This document shows, piece after piece, positions 1 to 8,600 of a stretch of DNA of 11,623 bases. Source of the DNA: Saccoglossus kowalevskii (taxonomy: Eukaryota; Hemichordata; Enteropneusta; Harrimaniidae); assembly GCF_000003605.2 (NCBI RefSeq), contig NW_003147160.1, forward strand, positions 1 through 11,623. The letters run 5' to 3'. Under the pieces are notes generated by a model that ran no database searches, was not told where the DNA came from, and saw nothing but the letters and a program-made list of their open reading frames with translations. A program made the position numbers and the translations under genes. Positions within the stretch are counted from its first letter, which is position 1; every line of letters starts with the position of its first letter.

Positions 1-128
1 GACTCCGCCCGGTGACATCATCATGTGCGCTATAGAAGGAGGTCTGTGATTCGTTGACTAAAATCGTCGATAGTGGGTCTCGTTGAAATCTCGTTACATA
101 GGCATCGGCTCAGATGTAGGTAGGGCAG
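1..128. other. GC-richer block at left edge, possible promoter or exon margin
   Basis: This block is clearly richer in G+C and CpG than the A-rich DNA that follows it. It starts with a GC-box-like CCGCCC next to a CRE-like TGACATCA. Near position 118 the string ATGTAGGTAGGG could serve as a plus-strand splice donor (TAG|GTAGGG). No convincing reading frame is visible. It could be the end of a promoter, a 5' non-coding exon, or the end of a dispersed repeat followed by an A-rich tail. I cannot choose between these because the block is cut by the window edge. Confidence 0.25.
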
Positions 129-238
129 AATTAAAAAAAAATCACAAAATCAAAGTAAAATAATAAAATTAAAAGGCATTAATAACAAAAGTAATAAAAA
201 ATAAAATTAAAATAAGTTTATAGCCAAAATAATTAAAG
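129..238. repeat. A-rich low-complexity tract
   Basis: About 110 bases are made almost entirely of A with scattered T, including an A9 run and repeated AATAAAA-like words. The tract directly follows the GC-richer block, so it could be the tail of a retroposed element. No target-site duplication was identified to support that. Confidence 0.7.
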
Positions 239-720
239 CCCGTACACTACATCAGATTTTAATCAGATTGATTGAAGTGGTACATTCATGTACTTTTTTG
301 TTTATTCAAAATGTGTTGTTTCAAAAGCGATTGTTTTGTCTTTGCTGTACTTCCTGTCTAGAAAGGCAGCAGTGCACACATCTTACCAGCTGTGTGTAAA
401 CTACAAACAGACATCTTATCAGTTGTTTGTAATTAGCAAATAAAGAAAGTGGCCCAACTTAAAACTATTTACCCTCAATTCAGTTATGTTTGTAAACCAT
501 GCATATTAATGAGATGCACTAGTTTGGTGTACACTGGATAAACAAAAACTTGGCCATGTGTTTGCACACAAGAAAACAATCAGTTTACTTGTACAAGATA
601 TTTTTTTTTCAATAAAATAAATACACCAATGTATGTAGCATGCCTTAGGGAGCTATTCGTGTGATTTTCAAAAAAAAAATGTGAAAAGTGCCCAAAAAAC
701 TATTCTGCTACCTTAAGTTG
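239..720. other. Non-coding AT-rich DNA with a 33-bp imperfect dimer
   Basis: No gene is seen here. Positions 378-410 and 411-443 are imperfect direct copies of a 33-bp unit beginning ACATCTTA[C/T]CAG[C/T]TGT. Homopolymer T and A runs occur near 600-620 and 670-680. There is no other structure I can support. Confidence 0.5.
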
Positions 721-960
721 CTTTGACGATTGAGTGTCATGCAACTATTAGATTTGAAAAACCACAATTTCGACTACTTATGTGTGATCAGTGTTTTGGC
801 GAGCAGTCAATGTTTTCAATGAGCGAGCGAGCGAAAAAAAGAGCGATTAAAATGCTGTCGGTTTCCGGTCGGACAAGACCGCGCGGTCGGAAATCAAGCA
901 ATAAGCAGTGGGTGTAAAAGCGGAAGGCTGGGCGAAATGAGTACCGTAATTACGTAAACT
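721..960. other. Small CpG-rich island with GC palindrome
   Basis: Local CpG content rises from about 800 to 950 (GAGCGAGCGAGCG, then a GGTCGG/GACC-rich stretch) compared with very AT-rich flanks. A perfect 12-bp palindrome GACCGCGCGGTC lies at 877-888, inside a larger imperfect inverted repeat whose outer arms are TTTCCG and CGGAAA. The plus frame is open from 723 to 917 (64 residues, ending ...SSNKQWV), but it has no ATG at its start and resembles no family I know. I treat it as non-coding, possibly regulatory. Confidence 0.35.
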
Positions 961-1610
961 TTCTAGTATTGATATGCAAATCGGATCTTTCATCAAGTGT
1001 CAATTAGGATTACTTTCATTCGAGTGTTGTGCTTGTGTTGGTGATGTTTATAAACAATCACACGTGGCAATGTTTTGAAATAGAAAAAACGTCGAAATAT
1101 GCCTTATAAAATGGAGTTTTTGTTTAGAATAAAAGCACAGTCATAGATACTGTCATAACCATCAATAATTTAAAATAAAAAAAAATATTGAAAAAAAAAA
1201 ACGCATTAAACGTATGCTAACCCCTTAATTAAAATTAAAATGGTGGTCTGCCCTCAATATAGCCTATTTTAAGAGCATACATGGCCCAGTTTCAGGTACA
1301 ACACCTCGGTTTCTACAGAAGCCAATCAGAATGCTGGTCTTGCAAGCAGCTACCTCATGATGACATGCAGGCACTCATGTAGTAGGTTGTAAACATCTTT
1401 TTTTTTATGTAAATCACAAACACATCTGGTAGATTCCATTTGTCCTTTCGGAGTTGTAAACTAGTTTGACCTGTCAGCCACCTTTATGACAGTTATCACA
1501 CTGCAATTTCTTCCCATGATTCCATTCACAATTCTTTTTGCAAGGTTTGAAATAATATAAAAAACTAGAATAAAGGAAGCTGACACTGACGCATTGTATT
1601 ACTAACGCAT
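961..1610. other. Non-coding AT-rich stretch
   Basis: I see no gene, RNA or clear repeat. A perfect octamer ATGCAAAT occurs at 974-981 and a long A run at 1190-1200. The remainder is ordinary intergenic or intronic sequence. Confidence 0.5.
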
Positions 1611-1757
1611 CACTGTCTCTGAATATTTCTTACACATCACTGCCTCAGTATTTTTCTCACTTTACACTGTCTCAGTATCTTACTCTCTGTATATCTATAA
1701 CACACCGTTGTCTTAATGTCTTTCTCACACATTACTGCCTCAATCTTTTTCACTCAT
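1611..1757. repeat. Decayed minisatellite (about 27-38-bp units)
   Basis: Imperfect tandem units begin with CACTGYCTC or close variants at 1611, 1638, 1665, 1703 and 1733, followed by a T/C-rich half (TATTTTTCTCAC-like). The first two spacings are exactly 27 bases and the later ones 38 and 30, so the array has picked up indels and is old. It abuts the LINE fragment. Chance pyrimidine-rich sequence is unlikely because the same word order recurs five times. Confidence 0.55.
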
Positions 1758-1985
1758 TAGTCTCAAGCAATTAAAAACTTCAAGAGAGGTAAATCGGCGG
1801 GCCCTGATTTATTAATTCCAGAAAACTCAGTCAACATTTTTTTACTGTTGCTACATAAATTATTTAATGCTGTTTTGACTCATTGGCGGGATGCTCGTTA
1901 CACTTGTACCCGTATATAAGAATCATCACCATACTACCGCGTTATTTTTGAAAAAAAACGCTTGCGGGTATACAGAACTCACAAA
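1755..1985 (+). mobile_element. LINE (non-LTR retrotransposon) reverse-transcriptase fragment, decayed
   Basis: From 1767 the plus strand reads AIKNFKRGKSAGPDLLIPE. This matches the conserved segment at the start of the LINE reverse-transcriptase palm (pattern K..K[A/S]PGPD or GKSAGPD). The frame continues with LLLLHKLFNAVLTHWRDA, like the family's 'L..LFN..L' helix and the following 'W..A' segment; the few residues usually lying between them seem deleted. A stop follows at about 1918, and YYRVIF near 1940 may be the remnant of the downstream NYR motif in another frame. No YADD catalytic box, endonuclease or 3' end is visible, so this is a short dead fragment. The clade (CR1-, Jockey- or RTE-like) cannot be set. 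Confidence 0.6.
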
Positions 1986-2544
1986 TAATGTTAATTGTTA
2001 GGACGAATACGGAAATCAGTGTACCAGTGTTGTTCGTAACGTGCTCCTGAATAGAAATGTACCAAATGTCAACATTAAACCGTCATTTTATGCTCGATAA
2101 TCATAATCTGTGGACATATTTGTTGTCGCTAATTGGGTAAATGTCGGCAAACTCAAATACACCAACCACTTGGTGCACTCGTCTCAGTACTGAGTTGTCA
2201 TAGCTGTCTAATTACAATGTAATTGCTGAAAGGTATTATACAGTTCATAACCATTGTTCCCAACTTTAATGTGTGCAATATAACCTTTGTGTTAATGCTT
2301 AAAAACATTTAGCTCATGTGTCTAAAATCATTTGCTCTTCGCTCCCAGCTTGATGGCACTGAAAATAAATTGCAAGTAAAAATAAAAATTGTAGACTATA
2401 GTAATATAACGTTTATCTTAAAACAATAATTTGTTCAAATATGACCTTGTATAGTGATAAGCAGTCTATCCGCATACACAAGTAAACAAACATCAAAACC
2501 GTTCAGTTCATGTTGACTTCTGCTGATCATTTTAAGATTTGTAG
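1986..2544. other. Non-coding stretch with a cluster of short inverted repeats
   Basis: No gene is seen. Within 65 bases lie three clean inverted repeats: CACCAA-CCAC-TTGGTG (2160-2175), the perfect palindrome CTCAGTACTGAG (2183-2194), and AATTAC-AAT-GTAATT (2210-2224). Otherwise it is unremarkable AT-rich DNA. Confidence 0.4.
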
Positions 2545-2880
2545 CCAATTCTAAAAATCGATTTTGACGTCACAATGACGTCATTAATACCGAATTAAAT
2601 TATGTCCTTTAAACAGCAGAACAGCTACCCGTGGTGTTTACTGTAGTACTGCCTGCACATTTGCAAGGCATATTGCAACGAAATATACAAGGAAAAGGTC
2701 AATAATTTTCTGCGCATGCGCCACTTTTTCTTCTTATGTGAGTCATAAAATGCTGTAATTGTGTTTTTCATTTTAGATTATTGGATTTGATTTCTTTACG
2801 ATATTTTGCGATTCTTAAATCTTGTAATTTATCTGAATGGTGTTCAAGTCTGACGTCATACTATCGGTTGTCATAGCAAC
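2545..2880 (+). promoter_or_regulatory. Candidate promoter: CCAAT, three CREs, NRF1, AP-1 and RFX X-box
   Basis: Within 336 bases there are several exact matches to well-known metazoan promoter motifs. They are CCAAT (2545-2549), two perfect cAMP response elements TGACGTCA (2565-2572 and 2576-2583, 11 bases apart), TGCGCATGCGC (2711-2721, the NRF1 consensus), TGAGTCA (2739-2745, AP-1), a third TGACGTCA (2851-2858), and GTTGTCATAGCAAC (2867-2880), a near-palindromic RFX X-box. X-boxes are typical of ciliary gene promoters and NRF1 sites of broadly expressed promoters. The cluster precedes a possible first exon on the plus strand, and the decayed coding region at 3207 starts about 330 bases further on. 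Transcription start and orientation are inferred; a bidirectional or minus-strand promoter is possible. Confidence 0.45.
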
Positions 2881-2890
2881 AAAATAGTGG

Positions 2891-2931
2891 ATGACCAAGA
2901 CTTCAGCAGAAACGTGTCACGCATATGAATG
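2891..2931 (+). CDS. Possible first coding exon downstream of the X-box (tentative)
   Basis: An ATG lies 11 bases after the X-box and opens MTKTSAETCHAYE before a strong splice donor, AATG|GTAAGC, at 2931/2932. The exon would end in phase 2. No matching acceptor was confirmed: the obvious CAG or TAG sites nearby (about 2996, 3050 and 3080) would create an immediate stop in this phase. The context before the ATG is also not a strong Kozak match. The donor may therefore belong to a non-coding first exon that starts near the X-box. I do not recognise the peptide. Confidence 0.18.
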
Positions 2932-3206
2932 GTAAGCTTATCCAGTGATTTATTAATTTTCATTCACTTCATAGATCGTCTTCTATATAAATTCAGTTTT
3001 TGAAGAGTATGATCATTCATCAGTGAAACTAAAGGCTGGGAATTCACAGATTTCAACACAAACAATTATCTTATTTATAGTTGATAGGAAGTGCATCATT
3101 GTGAATCATCATTGCCTTTTGATTTAAGTCATATTATTGGGACATTGGATGTTATTTGCCAAGAAACAACCAATAAGAAACTTCAACAGAGTCTTATAGT
3201 CGCTTG
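2932..3206 (+). other. Spacer between promoter cluster and coding relic
   Basis: AT-rich sequence without a recognisable frame. If the donor at 2932 is real this would be an intron or its start. TATATAAA occurs at about 2983. I found no clear terminal inverted repeat or target-site duplication marking the left end of the downstream relic. Confidence 0.3.
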
Positions 3207-6200
3207 GATATTGGAAGTGGGTATGCTACACTAACAAAAAAACTTAAGGCATTTAGTGCACTTGGGGTGAAGACTGCACAAATAAGATTCACCAACAAGA
3301 AAATCTTGAAGAAATTTTAATATCTGGCGAAGGGAAATGGCACAAATATGTCAACTGTGATACAATGCAACAAAGCGTAATAAAGCCCACAAAAGAACAC
3401 AAGAAGATAGCGCGCAAGATGATGATTCAGAAACAAGAAGAAAATTCACAAAAGCAAGTCCATCAGATGGAGCAAGAAAAAAAGCTGCCAAGACCCAATG
3501 CTTCTTTTGTGAAAAAGGTGAAAATTTAAAAGAGCCCTTACATGAGTTAACTATGCTACAAGCTGGTCACCAAGTTAGTCGAATTGTTACAGAAACCCAC
3601 GAGAAACAAATGTTGGCAAAATGTGAGGGTGACATGATAGCCATTGATCATTCAAACTTAGCTCATACTATAACCAAGAACAATCCTCTGATAGATGCGA
3701 TGGCTTAAAATATGATAGTGTTGCAAAAGTTGTATCGTATATAGAGGAAGTAATAGCAGAGAAAAGAAATACTGTGTTCAAGATGACAGATTTAATTAGG
3801 TTGTATACTAATCGTCTTAAACAAATAGGCATCATAGTAAATACTTTTGTGAACAGAACACATCTTGAAGATCGAATTCTTGGTCTTTCACAAGACCTGA
3901 TAGCTGAAATGAATGGACGGGTTATGTATATAAGTTGTTCAAATGGCTTATGCAGACTGTGGTGACGACGAAGGAACACAAAGGCAGCAAGTATCATGCG
4001 AAGGGATATTTTTTTCCACAGTAACCAAATTTGATGGACAGTACATTTAGCAACGATACTCAGGACTCTGATCAGCTTGATTTTAAATGCATCTGATCGT
4101 ATAGCAAAGAATGAGCATGATATGTTATCTCAAAACAAAGCATCTGTCTCTGCTTCACATATATTCAATTCTTATAAACGTCGACGATATTTGAATAATA
4201 TGGTGTATGATCGTCACAGCAGAGAGCAAGAACTACCTGTATAAGTTGGAACTTGTCAGACTAAGTTAGTTAATGTTTGATGTTTCAACTCGGCCTATCA
4301 ATAGAGTTCTTGAAATGGAAAACATTACAGTACGTTCATTGTGCACAAAATTTGATGCGAAAGAGGTTGTCTGCCCTGAAAACCTTGTAAAAAAATGTGA
4401 TTACCACATCAGTTTATGACAATCTGGACCATGTTCCAATCTCCACGACTCCAGAGAAAGCTTACCATGGAACAGGAATTCCCATATTCCAGCATCCTGA
4501 AAACAAAAGGCCAATTTGCTAGAAGAGTATTCGAAAATCACACCAATAATGATGAAAAATACTCCTCTTATTCCTGATGTGCGAAAGCATGAAATTAGTA
4601 AAAAATGGCAGCTTTTCGCAACCCATGGCAGGCACTTGTTATAAAGACAGCCCAATGGACATGGCCTGAGAGGTTGGGAAAAATAAGCTACTTGTAATGT
4701 TAGGTGGGTTACATACTGAAATGATAATTATTAGCCCGATCGGACCCTGGCTTAGAGACAGGAGATGGATTCAAGCCAGAAGTCAGAGTTACGACAAGTG
4801 GAAGAGCTGCTGCAATACTGCAATGCATGCAGTCATGTAAAATGAAGTCAATATGCACACAGAGTAAGTGCTGCCGTACTATATTCACTACTTAAAGATG
4901 CTCCTTCCCTTCACAAAGATGTAGATTTTGAAATCTTCTACCAGCAGTCTACATTCATCAGTTCCGATACTGGTCAGCTGCAATAATACTTCTCACAATA
5001 TAAATTCACACAGGAGGGGAATTTTCAATTGTATATTGGAACATTTTGCCAGATGGGACCTTGTTTTTTTGCAATGGACAAGGTCAACTATTCTTGGTGG
5101 CCTCCTGTTCAGCTAAGAGACATGTTAAGTCTATGAGAACATATTTCAAAATGAGGTTTACAACATTTTGTAGATGGGATATTTGTAGTTCATAATTCAG
5201 AGAATAGGTTTTCAGGAATATTGATTGTCATGCAAGCGATCAAAACGTGAAATGGCAAAGTGGGAAAATTAGCATCACAAACAATGAGAATGCCATGCAT
5301 CACTGGCTCACCTCAGGTTTGGCCGAGCCTGGTTGACGCCAAGATAGCGCATTAGAAATGCCACTTGACGGAGAGATGGCCACACAGCCCTGTCATGTAG
5401 TCCCAAATAGGAAATGACTTCTGTGGCAAAATGCACTACGTGTCAGCACTAGCACTTGCAATTTGCACATACAAAGAAATGTCAGGAGAGACAACAGTGA
5501 TACTCAATGTCCAGAAACACCATGAAGAAACAGAATCATTCCAGAAGATATTTTCTGCAGCTATTTGTAACTTGCAAAGCACAATAGAAAGCATGGATTA
5601 CTCGATTTCTAGCTGTGACCCTCCAGAAACAGAAGTGATAATCTTTTAATCAGCAGCACTGATCAGTGGGTTGAAGCTGGAGACCAATATGACGTTTGAA
5701 GATTATGCCTCCAAGACTGTTCTTCCACGATTAAGAAAGTTGTCAACCAATGCCTTGAGAATCAATGTGGTCTTCGATGTCTACCTCCATTAACAAATGC
5801 CAGAGTACACCCTGGTCTGGGAATCGTCGATGTGTGCAAAGTAATTTACAAGTCTCTACAGATTGGAAGTCCTTTCTGTGCCATAGTGATAATAATACCG
5901 AACTATTTTCGTACCATGCATAGTTCATACACGAAAATCAGAGACCGGAAGGGAAGATATTCAGAGAATGTGTTATGTTGTCCTTGAAGAGACACATCCC
6001 TGGTCAACCAATGTAACCACGAGGAGGCCGATACCAGGATTTTTGTACATGTAAATTATTATCAGCAAAGTCAGGGTATGAATCAGCTAATCATTCACAC
6101 AGTCGATACTGATATCTTAGTTCTTGGAGTCACTGCTGTAGTAAGACTTAAAGATCAAGGCAATACTTTAGATGCACCAATGTCAACAAGATAGCACAAC

Positions 6201-6540
6201 TTTGCCAATGGTTCATTCATTTACTGGCTGTGACACAGTTTTCTTTTTTGCAAGGACAGGAAACAAATCTGCAATGAAAACCTGCTACTAATGTCACACA
6301 GTCTTTCATTTCCATTATGCGAAATCCATCTGTGATAACTGATGAAGACATGGCTATTATAGAGCAATCCGTTGTATGTCTATATATATACCTATACATG
6401 ATCCCACAAGTGGATCACTATGGGTAAATATAGGTCGACTGGAGCTTTTTGCAAAACCAAGGCATTGAAAATATCTCACCAGTATTATGGTCATTAAGGT
6501 GTGCGGTGAAACAGATAACGCAAACTGTAATTCAAAATTC
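3207..6540 (+). pseudogene. Frameshifted relic of a large multi-copy uncharacterised metazoan protein with a FEN1/PIN-like C-terminus
   Basis: About 3.3 kb of plus-strand sequence still reads as one protein across many frameshifts and stops. Blocks in order are GSGYATLTKKLKAFSALGV (from 3213), EEILISGEGKWHKYVNC (about 3300-3360), a paired-cysteine CFFC (3499-3510) before LLAK-like MLAKCEGDMIAID (about 3610), and VFKMTDLIRLYTNRLKQIG (from 3774). Then come SVYDNLDHVPIST with HGTGIPIFQHP (4400-4515), MLGGLHTEM (about 4697), VSAAVLYSLLKD (4864), AMDKVNYSWWPPVQLRDM (5071-5124), AMHHWLTSGL (about 5293), QKHHEETESFQKIF (about 5510), FEDYASKTVLP and NVVFDVYL (about 5690-5790), and TDWKSFLCHSDNNTELFSY (about 5860-5920). 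It closes with HEEADTRIFVHV (from 6018), DTDILVLG (6105) and HSFTGCDTV (6214-6240). From memory, this order of motifs matches a roughly 1,000-1,200-residue family found in many copies in cnidarians, molluscs and deuterostomes. Its function is unknown to me. The relic is dead, shows no obvious introns, and may be mobile DNA; no ends were found. Confidence 0.75.
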
Positions 6541-6678
6541 TGGACATCTGCAATTTAACTGACTTCCTTTTAAATCGTATATACTTGTAAGTTTCAATGC
6601 AAACTGTAATTAAAAAATCTGAACATATTGAAGTTAATTGACTTTCTTAATTGTATAAACACTTTTCCTTGAAATGAC
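6521..6678. repeat. Diverged 79-bp tandem duplication
   Basis: Two adjacent copies start with CAAACTGTAATT at 6521 and 6600, a period of 79 bases. They share the order TCTG[G/A]ACAT, then TTAA[C/T]TGACTT, then ATCG/ATTGTATA. The first copy overlaps the last recognisable residues of the coding relic (around AVKQITQTVIQNSG), so the tail of that relic appears to have been duplicated. The copies are clearly diverged, so the event is not recent. Confidence 0.6.
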
Positions 6679-6719
6679 TTATAGGAACAAGTTTAATAAA
6701 CCCCTGGCAACGTCTATTT

Positions 6720-6806
6720 TTGACTCCATGTGTGAAGCACACAATGGAAGTCTTTGCAGTTAGTGCGTCTGTGTGTATGTGCGTCTGTGTGTGTGTCCGT
6801 CTGTTC
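6720..6806. repeat. TG-rich microsatellite-like leader of the 7-kb array
   Basis: Positions about 6764-6803 are a run of GTGCGTCTGTGTGTATG-like words, an interrupted (TG)n. It sits directly before the first unit of the following array. A TG/GTCTG-rich leader next to TATCTCAAGAACC and GATGAAACTTG words is a combination I have often seen in marine invertebrate genomes. The minus-strand open frame here, rich in THTDAHTHRR, is a by-product of the simple repeat and not a gene. Confidence 0.7.
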
Positions 6807-7715
6807 CACTGCTATCTCAAGAACCATACATCGGTTTTTGATGAAACTTGCATAGATGCTCTGGGCCAATGCGCAGATTTGATTAGTTTTTGGTAAAAAT
6901 CCATGCATATTAATTACCTAATTTGCATGATAAATAGCCAATTTTTAGTTGTTCCATGCCTTTCCCACTGTTATCTAAACAACCAATCATTGGTTTTTGA
7001 TGAAACCCGGTACATAGATACTCAAAGACTATGCAGAGATTGATTCTTTTGGGATAAATATTTGTGCATATTAATCACTTAATTTGGTACATAGATCTTC
7101 TAGGACTATGCAGAGACCTGATTAGTTTTTGGTAAATATTTATGCATATTAATCACCTAATTTGCATAATTAACCAATTTTCAACTTTCACACTGATATC
7201 TCAAGTACTAATCATCACATTCAAATGAAACATTGTACTTGGATGCTGTAGTACAATAGACAGACCTAATTAATTGTGGGTTAAAATCTGTACATATTAA
7301 TTACCTAACCAACTTTAGGCTTTCACACTGATATCTAAAGTACAAATAATTCCATTTTATTGAAACTTAGTACAAAGATGCTCTAGGACAATGTACAAAC
7401 CTGATTAGTTTTGGGTTAAAATCTGTTGATATTAATTCCCTAATTAGCATTATAATTCATAATTTTGTGGTTCTAATCACATTTCAATAAAACTTGGTAC
7501 ATAGATGATTTGTTACATTGCACAGACCTCATTAGTTTTACACTCAAATTTGTTTATATTAATTTTCTGATTTGCATAATTAGTTTTCAGCTTTCCATCA
7601 ATATCTCATGTACAAGTAATTTTGAATTATTTTTAATGAGTCTCTAATACTCTCAGCACATGGGAGTTCTTTCTAAGCTTTCTTTGATTTGAAAATACTC
7701 CAAGAACCATCAGTC
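6807..7715. repeat. Diverged tandem array of about 120-150-bp units
   Basis: Roughly six to seven imperfect units follow each other, beginning near 6807, 6948, 7086 (shortened), 7187, 7321, 7471 and 7592; degraded remains such as CAAGAACCATCAGTCA reach about 7715. Each full unit has the order CACTG[A/T]TATCT.AA, then GATGAAACTTGGTACATAGATGCT, split as TGATGAAAC and GGTACATAGAT, then GCAGACCTGATTAGTTTT, then CATATTAATTACCTAATTTGCAT. Exact octamer sites ATTTGCAT are at 6921-6928, 7160-7167 and 7570-7577. Unit length varies and no frame is open, so this is old non-coding tandem or nested repeat DNA. The frame open at 7689-7901 begins inside the repeat and I do not accept it as a gene. Confidence 0.75.
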
Positions 7716-8600
7716 ACCACACAATGCATAACACTGACTAACTCATCATTCAACTTGAATGGATTACAACGGACAGTGGACATTAATTATCACTTGCTTT
7801 TGCATGCTTTGATCTGTCCAGAAGAGAATTTAACTTCAAGACAGATTTTGCTGCTAAAACTCAAGCATAGATTTGAGCATTCCAATTATGTCCTTGGCTG
7901 AACTCCATGGTGCTAACTAGAGTTTTCCTCTTCAAGCAAATACAACATGATCTGCTCCATGTGTAGATACAATTGTATAAATAAGCAGTGAACCATTACA
8001 TCTCATTAGTGAAGGGAATACCTCACTAATACTAATTGTCCAAACACATTATTGAGACTTCAGGTTATTTCTGTGGCATTGGAGTCCTGACTATTGCATA
8101 TCAGGCATATAAACCTGCAAATTCACACTTGGAATTAATGGTAAAATAGCGTCAAGACATAAATTGGATTTCAGTTGTACTTGGCAACATATCCTGAGCA
8201 TCCACTGCCTGTTTTTCTGACAAAAATTACCAGAATATTATCCTTACATTCACATCAATAGATTGTTTTCTCAACAACAGCAGTGAGAATAAATTAAAAC
8301 TCATTCATGTTTAAAATGTTTGAAAAGTGGTCAGTTCACATAAAGTTTTTTTCAATATGACATAACTCAAAACCAAACAAAATAATAGTTTACATAATAT
8401 CTTTTTCTCATTAGTCATTCGCAGTACAAGTCAGTCCAGGAACGGAACACTGTAATCTTTCAGAAAGTTACGTCACTTGAATATACAAGACTCTAAAACT
8501 ATCGGTGACTGCAATTTTATTCAAATTTGGATGAGTTTGAAAGAATAACATTTCAATTAAAAAGTTAACTTGCACAACTTGTTCATATATTTGTTTACAG
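7716..8600. other. Non-coding AT-rich stretch
   Basis: No gene, RNA or clear repeat is seen. A CRE-like TTACGTCAC lies near 8468. The end of this stretch, TATTTGTTTACAG at 8588-8600, is a good plus-strand splice acceptor and defines the start of the weak exon candidate that follows. Confidence 0.45.

Noticed and set aside
1-128. tRNA-derived SINE head followed by an A tail
   Set aside because: No acceptable A box/B box pair could be placed, so only a neutral description is given.
723-917. 64-codon plus-strand open frame in the CpG-rich patch
   Set aside because: Starts at TTG, no splice sites or homologous family recognised; the basic tail arises from CpG-rich low-complexity sequence.
2183-2211. 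Second X-box-like site (GTTGTCATAGC at about 2195)
   Set aside because: Lacks the AAC half-site, so it does not meet the RFX consensus.
3668-3997. 109-codon minus-strand open frame
   Set aside because: It lies antisense to the plus-strand relic, whose family motifs (VFKMTDLIRLYTNRLKQ) are in the other direction; it is a shadow frame.
4401-4655. 84-codon minus-strand open frame
   Set aside because: Antisense to the HGTGI.IFQHP block of the relic; shadow frame.
4928-5116. 62-codon plus-strand open frame
   Set aside because: Out of frame with the relic blocks VSAAVLYSLLKD and AMDKVNYSWWPP that cover the same bases.
6714-6908. Minus-strand frame rich in THTDAHTHRR
   Set aside because: Product of the TG-rich simple repeat and the first array unit, a common false gene prediction.
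7689-7901. 70-codon plus-strand open frame
   Set aside because: Starts inside degraded array sequence, has no ATG at its start and no family resemblance.
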